Source: Firmicutes bacterium AM31-12AC | Lineage (GTDB): Bacteria > Bacillota > Clostridia > Lachnospirales > Lachnospiraceae | Assembly: GCA_003480425.1 (NCBI GenBank) | Contig: QUJA01000002.1 | Location: 62,001-126,000, forward strand | Length of the DNA: 64,000 nucleotides | Direction: 5' to 3' | Shown: positions 37,877-46,363 of the stretch, one piece after another | Layout of the letters: each line of letters starts with the position of its first letter | Position numbering within the stretch: the stretch's first letter is position 1 | The notes under the pieces: model-generated | The model's input: only the letters and a program-made list of their open reading frames with translations | What the model was told of the DNA's origin: nothing | Databases searched by the model: none | Program-made: the position numbers and the translations under genes

Positions 37877-39793
37877 ATGAGTTCAGATAGCCACACAGAG
37901 AAGCAGATGCCTGTTTCTTATAACGGCGCCACTGGCACGCAGAAAGCCAGACGGACTTCACTTAGTCAGGCACAGAAAAGTGCCGTGCTTCACGGAAAGG
38001 GACCATGTCTTGTATTGGCAGGTCCCGGTTCCGGGAAGACAATGACAATTGTAAACAGAATAAAATATCTAATAGAAGAATTACATGTACGACCAGAAGA
38101 AATTCTGGTCATTACTTTTACTAAATATGCGGCAACAGAGATGAAATTGCGATTACAGTCCAGTATGGAAGGGAAAAAACTTCCGGTAACAATGGGCACG
38201 TTTCACGGAATCTATTATGGTATTTTGAAATGGGCGTATCGGTTCGGACCGGAAAATATTTTATCGGAGGAAGAAAAGTATAAACTGGTCCGTCAGATTG
38301 TGAATCATCAGGACGAACTGGAGATTATGGATGAAGAAGATTTTTTGAAAGACGTAATTACCGAGATCGGTGTTGTGAAAAACAATCGTAATCAGATAGA
38401 TACATACGAATCAAAGAGATGCCGACCGGATATCTTTCGGAATATTTACCAGGAATACGAAAGAGAGCGGAAGCAGTTAAGAAAAATAGATTTCGATGAT
38501 ATGCTTGTTCTGTGTTATCAGTTGTTTACAAGCCGGCCGGATTTGTTAAAGCTGTGGCAGGAAAAGTTTCAGTATATATTGATTGATGAATTTCAAGATA
38601 TCAATCAAGTACAGTATGACGTGATTAAAATGCTGGCTGCTCCGCAGAACAATCTTTTTGCTGTAGGTGACGATGACCAGTCCATTTACGGGTTCAGGGG
38701 TGCGGATGCGAAGCTGATGTTTCAATTTCAAAAAGACTATCCGGAAGCAAAACAGATTTTACTGGATATTAATTACCGGTCAACAGCCAATATTGTGAAA
38801 AATGCGTTGAAAGTAATTGAGCATAATGAGGTGCGCTTTGATAAGGCAATTAAGACGAAGAAGAAAGCCGGAAAGAGTCTGCATGTACAGGAAGTAAGGG
38901 ATTCTGAAGAAGAGAGCAGATACATTGCAGAAGAAATCGCATCGAGAATAGCAGAAGGTGTTTTGGCAGAACAGATTGCTGTGTTATACCGAGTACATAC
39001 AGATGCGAGAGCTTTAGTGGAAAAGTTGATTGACAGTAAGATTCCTTTTCAAATGAAAGAACACATGCCAAATTTATATCAGCATTTTATTGCAAAAGAT
39101 ATCCAGGCATATTTTCGTATAGCGCTTGGTAAATTGACGAGGGCAGATTTCTTACAGATCATGAATCGACCAAAACGTTATATCAGCAGGGACAGTGTTT
39201 CGGGAAAAGAAAAAAGTCTTTATGATGATGTACGGAAATTCTACAAAGATAAAGCCTGGATGATAGATCGTATAGACCAGATGGAATGGGATATTAAGAT
39301 GCTTGGAAAGATGGCCCCTTATGCAGCAATTCAATATTTGCGAAAACGAATCGGATACGATGAATTCTTAAGAGAATATGCAACACAGCATCAGATGCAA
39401 AAAAGTGATCTGTTTGACGTACTTTCTGAGATTGAAGAAGCAGCAAAACCATATGAGACTTTACAGGAATGGTTTACCCATATTGAAGAATATAGTATCG
39501 CATTGAAAATGAAAGAGCAAAAGAGTGGAGAAAATCGACGAGGGATTCATTTAATGACGATGCATGCGTCAAAAGGACTGGAATTTGATACCGTATATCT
39601 GATTCACACAAATGAAGGGTGTATTCCTTATAAACGTGCGTTAGAAGAAAATGGGCTGGAAGAAGAAAGAAGACTGTTTTATGTTGCAATGACCAGAGCG
39701 AAAGAAGTCTTAAAGATCAGTTATGTAAAAAATAAAAACGGAAAGGAAATCAGTCCTTCCCGTTTTGTTGAAGAATTATTCGAGGGAGTCTAA
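37877..39793 (+). CDS. UvrD/Rep-family ATP-dependent DNA helicase
   Basis: A superfamily 1A 3'-5' helicase of about 638 residues. Motifs in order: Q motif (LSQAQKSAVLHG), Walker A (LAGPGSGKTMTI, ~50-61), Ia (ITFTKYAATEM), II (YILIDEFQDINQVQYD), III (AVGDDDQSIYGFRGA), IV (DINYRSTANIV), V (LMTMHASKGLEFDTVYL) and VI (EERRLFYVAMTRAKEVL). It is shorter than PcrA (~730), so it is probably an accessory UvrD-like helicase; exact role unknown. The frame is open from 37817 inside gltX, but the ATG at 37877 has AAAGAGG. Its 3' end overlaps the convergent DUF1292 gene by 18 bases. Confidence 0.92.
   Translation: MSSDSHTEKQMPVSYNGATGTQKARRTSLSQAQKSAVLHGKGPCLVLAGPGSGKTMTIVNRIKYLIEELHVRPEEILVITFTKYAATEMKLRLQSSMEGKKLPVTMGTFHGIYYGILKWAYRFGPENILSEEEKYKLVRQIVNHQDELEIMDEEDFLKDVITEIGVVKNNRNQIDTYESKRCRPDIFRNIYQEYERERKQLRKIDFDDMLVLCYQLFTSRPDLLKLWQEKFQYILIDEFQDINQVQYDVIKMLAAPQNNLFAVGDDDQSIYGFRGADAKLMFQFQKDYPEAKQILLDINYRSTANIVKNALKVIEHNEVRFDKAIKTKKKAGKSLHVQEVRDSEEESRYIAEEIASRIAEGVLAEQIAVLYRVHTDARALVEKLIDSKIPFQMKEHMPNLYQHFIAKDIQAYFRIALGKLTRADFLQIMNRPKRYISRDSVSGKEKSLYDDVRKFYKDKAWMIDRIDQMEWDIKMLGKMAPYAAIQYLRKRIGYDEFLREYATQHQMQKSDLFDVLSEIEEAAKPYETLQEWFTHIEEYSIALKMKEQKSGENRRGIHLMTMHASKGLEFDTVYLIHTNEGCIPYKRALEENGLEEERRLFYVAMTRAKEVLKISYVKNKNGKEISPSRFVEELFEGV
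39735..39766 (-). terminator. Terminator of the DUF1292 gene, embedded in the helicase gene
   Basis: Bases 39735-39747 pair with 39754-39766 with one mismatch. On the minus strand the stem is followed by a T-rich run, a good terminator for the DUF1292 transcript, but the bases also encode the last residues of the plus-strand helicase. Confidence 0.65.
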
Positions 39794-40090
39794 TCCAAGT
39801 GCATCCAGATCGAGTGCCTCGTACTCCATAGTATCGAGCCATTCATCATATGCATCACAGACTGCTTCGTATTCTTCATCATCTTCGATGGATTCCAGTC
39901 CAGGTTCTCCGTCCGCATCCTGTGTGTAGCGGTAGATGTATACAGGGCTTTCTTCGCCGCCTTCTTCATCCGGTGGAAGAAGTGCAATGTATTGCTGTTC
40001 ATTTACATCCAATATACATAAAATCTGACATTCAATTGTTTCATCATTGTCTAAATACAGGGTTACAGTACCCAATTCATTCTGTTCCAT
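39776..40090 (-). CDS. DUF1292 family protein
   Basis: A ~104-residue, very acidic cytoplasmic protein. The N-terminal half is the DUF1292 beta-strand pattern (LGTVTLYLDNDETIECQILCILDVNEQQYIALLPPDEE ... YIYRY), and the C-terminal half is an acidic helix (IEDDEEYEAVCDAYDEWLDTM). The family is common in Firmicutes and has no established function. The frame is open upstream to 40162, but the ATG at 40090 has GGAG six bases before it. It converges on, and overlaps, the end of the UvrD-like helicase gene. Confidence 0.88.
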   Translation of the reverse strand: MEQNELGTVTLYLDNDETIECQILCILDVNEQQYIALLPPDEEGGEESPVYIYRYTQDADGEPGLESIEDDEEYEAVCDAYDEWLDTMEYEALDLDALGLDSLE

Positions 40091-40180
40091 AAGAGTCTCC
40101 TTTTTGAAGTATTGACAATATTTATCTAGATTTACTTTAACAAAGATAAAGATGAAACGCAAGAAGAAGATGAAAACGAA

Positions 40181-40208
40181 TTGACAAACGATGAAAAAAA
40201 GTTAGAAT
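40181..40208 (+). promoter_or_regulatory. Promoter of the sugar-binding/GH13-like operon
   Basis: TTGACA (40181-40186) and TAGAAT (40203-40208) are separated by 16 bases, 40 bases upstream of the lipoprotein start. Confidence 0.6.
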
Positions 40209-40248
40209 AGAATCAGTGAATTTGAATTATTGCAGGAGGAGATTGAAA

Positions 40249-41265
40249 TTGAAGAAACGAATATTTACGATATTGATGGCAGTCATGATGATAACATTAC
40301 TTTTAGCAGGTTGTAAAAAAACTGCAGGAACACCACAGGATAATACAACAAAAGAGACAGAAGAGGCAAAGGCAAAAGAAGCGCAGGAAGAAGCACAAGA
40401 AGAGGAAGAAGCAGGGCTTCTGTTTGGATATAGTTGTATCAATTTAGATAATCCATATTTCCAGGCACTGGAAAAGGCGATAGAGACATCTATCGGAGAA
40501 GATGTTCGAATTGTGTCTATGGGAGCTGAGAACGATGCTCAGAAACAGAATCAGCAGATCCAGGAAATGATTGATATGGGAGTAGATGCAGTATTTTTGA
40601 GCCCGGTAGACTGGGAACAGATTGAGAGTGCACTGGAAGCATTGAAAGAAGCAGGCATTCCGGTTATCAATCTGGATACACAGGTGAAAAACTCTGATCT
40701 TACGGCAGCATTTATAGGATCAGATAATAAAAATGCAGGATATGTGTGCGGAAAAGATTTGAAGGAAAAATGTCCGGATGGAGGAAAAATCCTGATTTTT
40801 GAAAATAAGGGTATCAACTCTGTAAATGAACGAATTACAGGATTTGAACAAGCTATTTCCAATGCGGGATTTGAAGTGTTGAATCGTGTTGATGTGAATG
40901 GAGAAAAGAAAAAAGCATATGAACAGATGAAGAGTTTTTTGAAACAATATCCGGAAATCAATGCAGTCATGTGTGGAACGGATGAAGTTGCATTGGGAGT
41001 ACTTCAGGCAGTGAATGAGGCAGGACGTAAGGATATTTATATTTATGGAGCTGACGGCTGTCCGGAAGCAAAGGAAGAAATTGCAAAAGAAGGAAGTGCA
41101 TTTGTGGGAACAGGAGCACAGTCACCGATTAATATCGGAAAAGATGCTGCAAAAACAGTTATGGCAGTACTGGAAGATAAAGATTATGAAGAAGAGATAC
41201 GAGAGGAAACATTTATCATTAATAAAGATAATGTAGAACTATATGGAACAAATGGCTGGCAGTAG
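40249..41265 (+). CDS. Orphan sugar-binding lipoprotein (periplasmic-binding-protein type 1)
   Basis: A ~338-residue RbsB-like solute-binding protein. The signal peptide (MKKRIFTILMAVMMITLLLAGC) ends with a lipobox; a charged Glu/Ala/Lys linker follows. The domain signatures GYSCINLDNPYFQALEKAIE, NQQIQEMIDMGVDAVFLSPVD, AGIPVINLDTQV and GADGCPEAKEEI are those of sugar-binding family 1 proteins. The TTG at 40249 is chosen because AGGAGGA precedes it by eight bases. No permease or ATPase gene is nearby, so it may work with a distant transporter or as a sugar sensor. It is followed after 12 bases by a GH13-like protein, an unusual pairing. Confidence 0.88.
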   Translation: MKKRIFTILMAVMMITLLLAGCKKTAGTPQDNTTKETEEAKAKEAQEEAQEEEEAGLLFGYSCINLDNPYFQALEKAIETSIGEDVRIVSMGAENDAQKQNQQIQEMIDMGVDAVFLSPVDWEQIESALEALKEAGIPVINLDTQVKNSDLTAAFIGSDNKNAGYVCGKDLKEKCPDGGKILIFENKGINSVNERITGFEQAISNAGFEVLNRVDVNGEKKKAYEQMKSFLKQYPEINAVMCGTDEVALGVLQAVNEAGRKDIYIYGADGCPEAKEEIAKEGSAFVGTGAQSPINIGKDAAKTVMAVLEDKDYEEEIREETFIINKDNVELYGTNGWQ

Positions 41266-41277
41266 GAGGACATCAGA

Positions 41278-42975
41278 ATGAGGAGAGTGGAAGGAACACC
41301 ACAGCCACTGGGGGCAACATCGTACCCTGATTATACAAATTTTGCGGTATCAGTACCGACAGGAAAAACATGTCGTTTATTGATCTATCAGAAAGGAAAA
41401 GCAGAACCGGTACAAGCATTTGATATGTTGGAAGAAGAGGGTCTTGGAGAAGTGCGATATCTTGGTCTGGAAGGATTTCGTGCAGACAGACAGGAATACA
41501 ATTTTGAAATAGATAAACAGGTTTGTATAGATCCTTATGTAAGAGAAGTTTCGCGAACAAAACGTTTTGGAGAAAAACCAAATCCGCAGAAACACGAAAT
41601 CCGTGGGCGGGTTCCGGAAACAGCGTATGACTGGGAACAAGATCATCATTTAAAATTACCATTGAATGAAGTGATAGCATATAGTTTACATATAAGAGGA
41701 TTTACAAAACACAGCTCATCAAAGGTAAAACACAAAGGTACATTTTTAGGAGTAATCGAGAAGATACCGTATTTGAAGTCTCTTGGCGTAAATCAAATTC
41801 AGTGTATGCCGATTTATGAGTTTTCAGAGATTGTCGGACATAAGACAAATTACTGGGGATATGGAAAGGGATATTATTTTGCTCCAAAGCCGTCTTACAG
41901 TGCTTCAGGGCATGCGTGTCGTGAATTGAAGGATATGGTGAAAGCATGTCATAAAGCAGGTATTGAAGTGGTGGTAGAGATGCCATTTACACCGGAGATA
42001 CTGCCGCAGATGGCAATTGAATGTCTGAAATATTATATGCTGGAATATCATATAGATGGGTTTGTACTCAATCCATATAATGCTCCGTGGGAAAGTATGA
42101 AGCAAGATCCTCTTTTAAAAGGAATTAAGCTGATCCAAAAAGACGATGGATTCCAAAATGTGATGCGTCGCTTTTTAAAGGGAGATGAGGGGATGATCCC
42201 AGATGTTATCTGGGCGATCAAACACAATTCCAGTGAAGATAATAAGTATAATTATGTGACGAACCAGACAGGCTTTACTCTTCAGGATCTTGTATCATAT
42301 GATGCAAAACATAATGAAGAAAATGGAGAAAATAACCAGGATGGACCAGATTATAACTATAGCTGGAACTGCGGAGCAGAAGGTCCAAGCAGGAAAAAGG
42401 CAATTGTAGAATTACGAAAAAAACAAATCCGCAATGCTATGATGTTGTTATTGTTATCTCAGGGGACACCATGCCTGCTTGCAGGAGATGAGTTTGGCAA
42501 TACCCAGAAGGGAAACAATAACGTGTATTGTCAGGATAATGAGACGGCGTGGCTGAATTGGAATAAGAAAAAGATGAATGAAGCATTGTTTGAATATGTG
42601 AGAACATTGATTCAATTTAGAAAAGAACATACTTCTCTTCATAAAGAAATGCCATTGCTAGGTATGGATAAGACCGCATGTGGGCTTCCTGACATTTCAT
42701 TTCACGGAGAACTGGCATGGCAGACACCGGCAGCTGTTTATAGCAGACAGCTTGGCGTATTGTATTGTGATAATGAAGCAAAGCAGGATACTTGTTATAT
42801 AGCCTACAATATGCACTGGTTAAAGCATACATTCGCATTGCCATCCTTGCCGAAAGGGAAAAAATGGTATCGAGTTATGGATACGGCAGCAGAAGTGTGT
42901 GATGAAAAACTGGAAGAAATGCAGAAGGCAGTTCGGCTTGATGAGAGAAGTATCGTAGTATTGTGTGGGAAATAA
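41278..42975 (+). CDS. GH13 isoamylase/GlgX-like protein lacking all catalytic residues
   Basis: A 565-residue intracellular protein with clear glycogen-debranching-type architecture: an N-terminal CBM48-like part, then the (beta/alpha)8 barrel with YSLHIRGFTKHSSSKVKHKGTFLGV, NYWGYGKGYYFAPKPSY and LLLLSQGTPCLLAGDEFGNTQ. The catalytic blocks are all changed. Region I reads VVVEMPFTP instead of DVVxNH. Region II reads DGFVLNP, so the Arg is Val263 and the nucleophile Asp is Asn265. Region III (AEPWD) is replaced by QKDD with a local deletion, losing the acid/base Glu. Region IV reads NQTGFTL, so His-Asp is Gln330-Thr331. Flanking blocks are well conserved. It is probably a non-enzymatic glucan-binding or regulatory protein, co-transcribed with the lipoprotein gene upstream. 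Confidence 0.88.
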   Translation: MRRVEGTPQPLGATSYPDYTNFAVSVPTGKTCRLLIYQKGKAEPVQAFDMLEEEGLGEVRYLGLEGFRADRQEYNFEIDKQVCIDPYVREVSRTKRFGEKPNPQKHEIRGRVPETAYDWEQDHHLKLPLNEVIAYSLHIRGFTKHSSSKVKHKGTFLGVIEKIPYLKSLGVNQIQCMPIYEFSEIVGHKTNYWGYGKGYYFAPKPSYSASGHACRELKDMVKACHKAGIEVVVEMPFTPEILPQMAIECLKYYMLEYHIDGFVLNPYNAPWESMKQDPLLKGIKLIQKDDGFQNVMRRFLKGDEGMIPDVIWAIKHNSSEDNKYNYVTNQTGFTLQDLVSYDAKHNEENGENNQDGPDYNYSWNCGAEGPSRKKAIVELRKKQIRNAMMLLLLSQGTPCLLAGDEFGNTQKGNNNVYCQDNETAWLNWNKKKMNEALFEYVRTLIQFRKEHTSLHKEMPLLGMDKTACGLPDISFHGELAWQTPAAVYSRQLGVLYCDNEAKQDTCYIAYNMHWLKHTFALPSLPKGKKWYRVMDTAAEVCDEKLEEMQKAVRLDERSIVVLCGK

Positions 42976-42993
42976 AGAAAGTAGGAAGATATT

Positions 42994-43542
42994 TTGAAAG
43001 CAGTGCAACATTTTCGAACAATTACAAAACACAAAATATTGGTTATGAAAGAGTGTTTTCGCGTAGGCTTATATCGACAGGGATTATTGCATGATATGTC
43101 AAAATACGGCTGGACAGAATTCAGAGTAGGATGTAAGTATTATCAGGGCACTAGAAGTCCGAATAATGCGGAAAGAGAAACTCTCGGTTATTCTTCAGCC
43201 TGGCTTCATCATAAAGGAAGAAATAAGCATCATTATGAATATTGGATCGATTACGGACTTGATGGGAAGAAAGCTCTGATCGGTATGAAGATGCCAAAAA
43301 ATTATGTGGTGGAGATGGTACTGGATCGCATTGCGGCAAGCAAGGTGTATAAAGGAGATGCATACAAAGATTCTGATCCGTTGGAATATTTTACACATGG
43401 CGGAACAGATGGATATGTGATGCATGAAGACACAAAAGCACTTTTGGAAAAATTGCTTCGGATGTTGGCAGACAAAGGAGAAGCAGAAACATTTGAATAT
43501 ATCAAAAAAGTTGTGCTGAAGGATAAAAATTTCTCATATTAG
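42994..43542 (+). CDS. DUF5662-like protein with HD-type histidine/aspartate motifs
   Basis: A 182-residue cytoplasmic protein. Conserved metal-ligand-like residues stand in LLHDMSKYGWTEF (His-Asp) and WLHHKGRNKHHYEYW, a pattern that recalls HD-domain phosphohydrolases; the substrate is unknown. From memory it corresponds to the family named DUF5662. The start is TTG at 42994 with a weak AGGAAG ribosome site, 18 bases after the GH13-like gene, so it is probably in the same operon. The next gene follows by 19 bases. Confidence 0.7.
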   Translation: MKAVQHFRTITKHKILVMKECFRVGLYRQGLLHDMSKYGWTEFRVGCKYYQGTRSPNNAERETLGYSSAWLHHKGRNKHHYEYWIDYGLDGKKALIGMKMPKNYVVEMVLDRIAASKVYKGDAYKDSDPLEYFTHGGTDGYVMHEDTKALLEKLLRMLADKGEAETFEYIKKVVLKDKNFSY

Positions 43543-43561
43543 AGAAAAAGAGGGGAAAACA

Positions 43562-44209
43562 ATGCTGATTTATATTGTACGACATGGAGAGACAGATTGG
43601 AACAAAGAGCATAAAGTACAGGGGGCTGTCGATATTCCGTTAAATAAATATGGAATTCATCTCGCAGAAGAGACGGCGGACGGCTTGGAGAATATCAGAT
43701 TTGATGCAGCATATTCCAGTCCGCTTAGCAGAGCAAAAAAGACTGCGGAAGTGATTTTGAAAGGACGTAATATAAAAATAAAAGAAGATAAACGAATACA
43801 GGAAATTTGTTTCGGCGCTTATGAAGGTATGTGCATAGGCGGGGAAAAGATGGATCCGAAAAGTGGTGAGTTTAATAAATTTTTTGTGGATACTGAAAAT
43901 TATGTTCCTATAGATGGCGGAGAAACTGTACCACAGTTGATGAAAAGGACAGGAGAGTTTTTGCGTGAGCTGTGTGAAAATAAGGAACTATCTCAGAAGA
44001 ATGTTCTGATTACTACACATGGTGCTGCGATGACGGCATTATTAAACAATATCAAAGAAAATTTTGATGTGGCGGCATTTTGGAAAAATGGAGTTCCGGC
44101 AAACTGTGCAGTTACAATTGTAGATGTGAAGGAAGGAAAACCGGAAATTATAAAAGAAAATGTAATTTATTATAAAGAACAGGTTCGCACCTGGAAAGTA
44201 GGAAAATAA
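43562..44209 (+). CDS. Histidine phosphatase family protein (phosphoglycerate-mutase-like)
   Basis: A 215-residue branch-1 histidine phosphatase. It has the catalytic YIVRHGETDWN at residues 4-14, the second Arg region AYSSPLSRAKKTAEVI near 57, the acid EICFGAYEGM near 82 and the second catalytic His in VLITTHGAAMTALL near 150. Members dephosphorylate small phosphorylated metabolites such as sugar phosphates or cobalamin intermediates; the substrate is not evident. The ATG follows GAGGGG. It is probably the last gene of the operon starting at 40249. Confidence 0.9.
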   Translation: MLIYIVRHGETDWNKEHKVQGAVDIPLNKYGIHLAEETADGLENIRFDAAYSSPLSRAKKTAEVILKGRNIKIKEDKRIQEICFGAYEGMCIGGEKMDPKSGEFNKFFVDTENYVPIDGGETVPQLMKRTGEFLRELCENKELSQKNVLITTHGAAMTALLNNIKENFDVAAFWKNGVPANCAVTIVDVKEGKPEIIKENVIYYKEQVRTWKVGK

Positions 44210-44221
44210 AAACCAGATAAA

Positions 44222-44256
44222 AAGAGCTTCGGACGAATATATCATCCGAGGCTCTT
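44222..44256. terminator. Terminator between histidine phosphatase and the ABC-F gene
   Basis: AAGAGCTTCGGA (44222-44233) pairs with TCCGAGGCTCTT (44245-44256) with one G-T pair. The T-run is better on the minus strand, so it may serve both converging genes. Confidence 0.65.
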
Positions 44257-44264
44257 AAATTATG

Positions 44265-44406
44265 GTTACTGTTCACAGTACCTGTGACCAGCAACGCATC
44301 TCGCCATTTTAAATTGCCTTTGGCAATGGGCGAGATGCCGTTCAAGATAAAACGTGCATCCTCCGTGCCAATCAGCGTAGTGATTGACACGGGAGTGAAC
44401 AGTAAC
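44265..44406. mobile_element. MITE-like foldable element with perfect 12-bp terminal inverted repeats
   Basis: A 142-bp segment begins with GTTACTGTTCAC (44265-44276) and ends with its exact reverse complement (44395-44406). Inside are two more hairpins: GCATCTCGCC (about 44296-44305) with its perfect complement near 44329-44338, and a long imperfect one around 44360-44394 (CTCCGTG...CACGGGAG). The whole can fold as a cloverleaf. No open frame fits. Bases 53937-53971 match its first 35 bases with about five differences, showing it belongs to a repeat family. It sits between convergent genes, a typical place for such elements. Confidence 0.7.
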
Positions 44407-44441
44407 AAATTATGAACTGTGATAAAAAGTAAGTGAGAAAA

Positions 44442-46079
44442 TTAATCTTCGTCGTCTTCTTTATCTACAGTATAAGTCTGTCTCTTTCTTGCCATTTCGT
44501 CATTTTCAAGATACTCATCGTAAGTTGTGATCTTATCGATCAGTTTTCCGCCAGGAACAATCTCCATGATACGATTAGCTGTTGTCTGTACAATCTGGTG
44601 GTCACGAGATGTAAATAAGAGAACACCAGGGAATTTGATCATACCGTTGTTGAGTGCAGTGATAGACTCCATATCTAAATGGTTAGTAGGCTCATCTAAG
44701 AGTAATACATTAGCACCGGAAATCATCATCTTAGATAAAAGACAACGAACTTTCTCACCACCGGATAAAACTTTCAGACGTTTTACACCATCATCTCCGG
44801 CAAAGAGCATACGACCAAGGAATCCTCTGACATAAGTAGCATCTTTGTTTTCTGAATACTGTGTCAGCCACTCTGTGATTGTATAATCATTATCGAATTC
44901 TCCGCCGAAATCTTTTGGAAAATATGCCTGAGAAGTTGTGATTCCCCACTTATAAACACCTTCGTCCGGTTCCATCTCACCGATCAGAATCTTAAACAGA
45001 ACTGTCTTTGCAAGCTCGTTGCTTCCGACAAAGGCAACTTTGTCATCATGATTTAGAGTAAAGGAAATGTTATCCAAAACTTTTACACCATCAATTGTTT
45101 TTGAAATTCCTTCAACAGATAATACTTCATTACCAATCTCACGATTTGGTCGGAAATCAATATAAGGATATTTTCTGCTGGAAGGTTTGATCTCATCCAG
45201 TTCAATTTTTTCAAGAGCACGTTTTCTTGAAGTAGCCTGTTTGGATTTAGAAGCATTGGCACTGAATCGAGAAATGAAATCCTGTAATTCTTTGATCTTT
45301 TCTTCTTTCTTTTTGTTTGCTTCTTTCATCTGACGGATCAAAAGCTGACTGGACTCATACCAGAAATCATAGTTACCGGCATATAACTGGATTTTACCAT
45401 AATCAATATCGGCAATCTGTGTACAGACTTTATTTAAGAAATAACGGTCATGGGATACAACAATAACTGTGTTCTCGAAGTTGATCAAAAACTCTTCAAG
45501 CCAGGCAATCGCATCCAGGTCCAAATGGTTAGTAGGCTCATCGAGAAGCAGAATATCCGGATTACCGAACAAAGCCTGAGCAAGCAGAACTTTCACTTTT
45601 TCAGCACCTGTCAGGTCACGAAGATATTTATAATGTAAATCAGTATCAATACCGAGTCCGTTCAATAATGTAGCAGCATCAGATTCTGCATTCCATCCGT
45701 CCATGGTAGCAAATTCTGCTTCCAGTTCGCTGGCTTTGATACCATCTTCATCTGTGAAATCTTCTTTGGCATAAATTTCTTCTTTTTCCTTCATAATTTC
45801 ATACAGACGGGCATTCCCCATAATAACGGTATCTAATACAAGATAATCGTCATATTTGAAATGATCCTGCTGCAGGAAAGAAAGTCTCTGTCCCGGAGTG
45901 ATCACGATTTCTCCGTTTGTTGGTTCAATCTGTCCGGAAAGAATTTTTAAGAATGTAGATTTTCCGGCACCGTTGGCACCAATCATTCCATAACAGTTTC
46001 CTTCAGTAAATTTGATATTAACATCTTCAAACAGCGCTTTCTTCCCGACGCGCAGTGTTACGTTGTTTGCACTAATCAT
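44442..46079 (-). CDS. ABC-F family ATPase
   Basis: A 545-residue soluble protein with two ABC ATPase domains and no membrane segment; ABC-F proteins bind the ribosome E site and modulate translation or confer antibiotic protection. Domain 1 has Walker A GANGAGKSTFLK (~36), signature LTGAEKVKVLLAQAL and Walker B LLLDEPTNHLDLDA. The linker (~240-300) is helical and basic. Domain 2 has signature LSGGEKVRCLLSKM and LLLDEPTNHLDMES, but its Walker A is GSNELAKT, with Ala instead of the last Gly. The acidic tail ends EDDED. I recall this as a trait of one Firmicute ABC-F branch (YkpA-like), not certain. The ATG has AAAGGAG upstream. Confidence 0.93.
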   Translation of the reverse strand: MISANNVTLRVGKKALFEDVNIKFTEGNCYGMIGANGAGKSTFLKILSGQIEPTNGEIVITPGQRLSFLQQDHFKYDDYLVLDTVIMGNARLYEIMKEKEEIYAKEDFTDEDGIKASELEAEFATMDGWNAESDAATLLNGLGIDTDLHYKYLRDLTGAEKVKVLLAQALFGNPDILLLDEPTNHLDLDAIAWLEEFLINFENTVIVVSHDRYFLNKVCTQIADIDYGKIQLYAGNYDFWYESSQLLIRQMKEANKKKEEKIKELQDFISRFSANASKSKQATSRKRALEKIELDEIKPSSRKYPYIDFRPNREIGNEVLSVEGISKTIDGVKVLDNISFTLNHDDKVAFVGSNELAKTVLFKILIGEMEPDEGVYKWGITTSQAYFPKDFGGEFDNDYTITEWLTQYSENKDATYVRGFLGRMLFAGDDGVKRLKVLSGGEKVRCLLSKMMISGANVLLLDEPTNHLDMESITALNNGMIKFPGVLLFTSRDHQIVQTTANRIMEIVPGGKLIDKITTYDEYLENDEMARKRQTYTVDKEDDED

Positions 46080-46363
46080 GTTTTGGTTTCTCCTTTAAAA
46101 TAAAAAACTTTGTTAATGGATAACAAGCTTCAATTGTTATCAGAACTCCAACGCTTATATTAACATGGTTTGGAGGCAAAAGGCAAGGTGTGTTGACCTT
46201 GGAAATTGCTTTTTGTGAAGAATTTCATTTTCTATTCAAAAAGAGTGGAAATGTTTTAGAAATTTGTGGAGATTGTTATTTTCCAAAGACAAAAAACGTT
46301 ATATAATAGAGCTATTAAAATTTTTATTGTGGAGCCAGTCGCAAGAAAGTGAGGATGACATAT

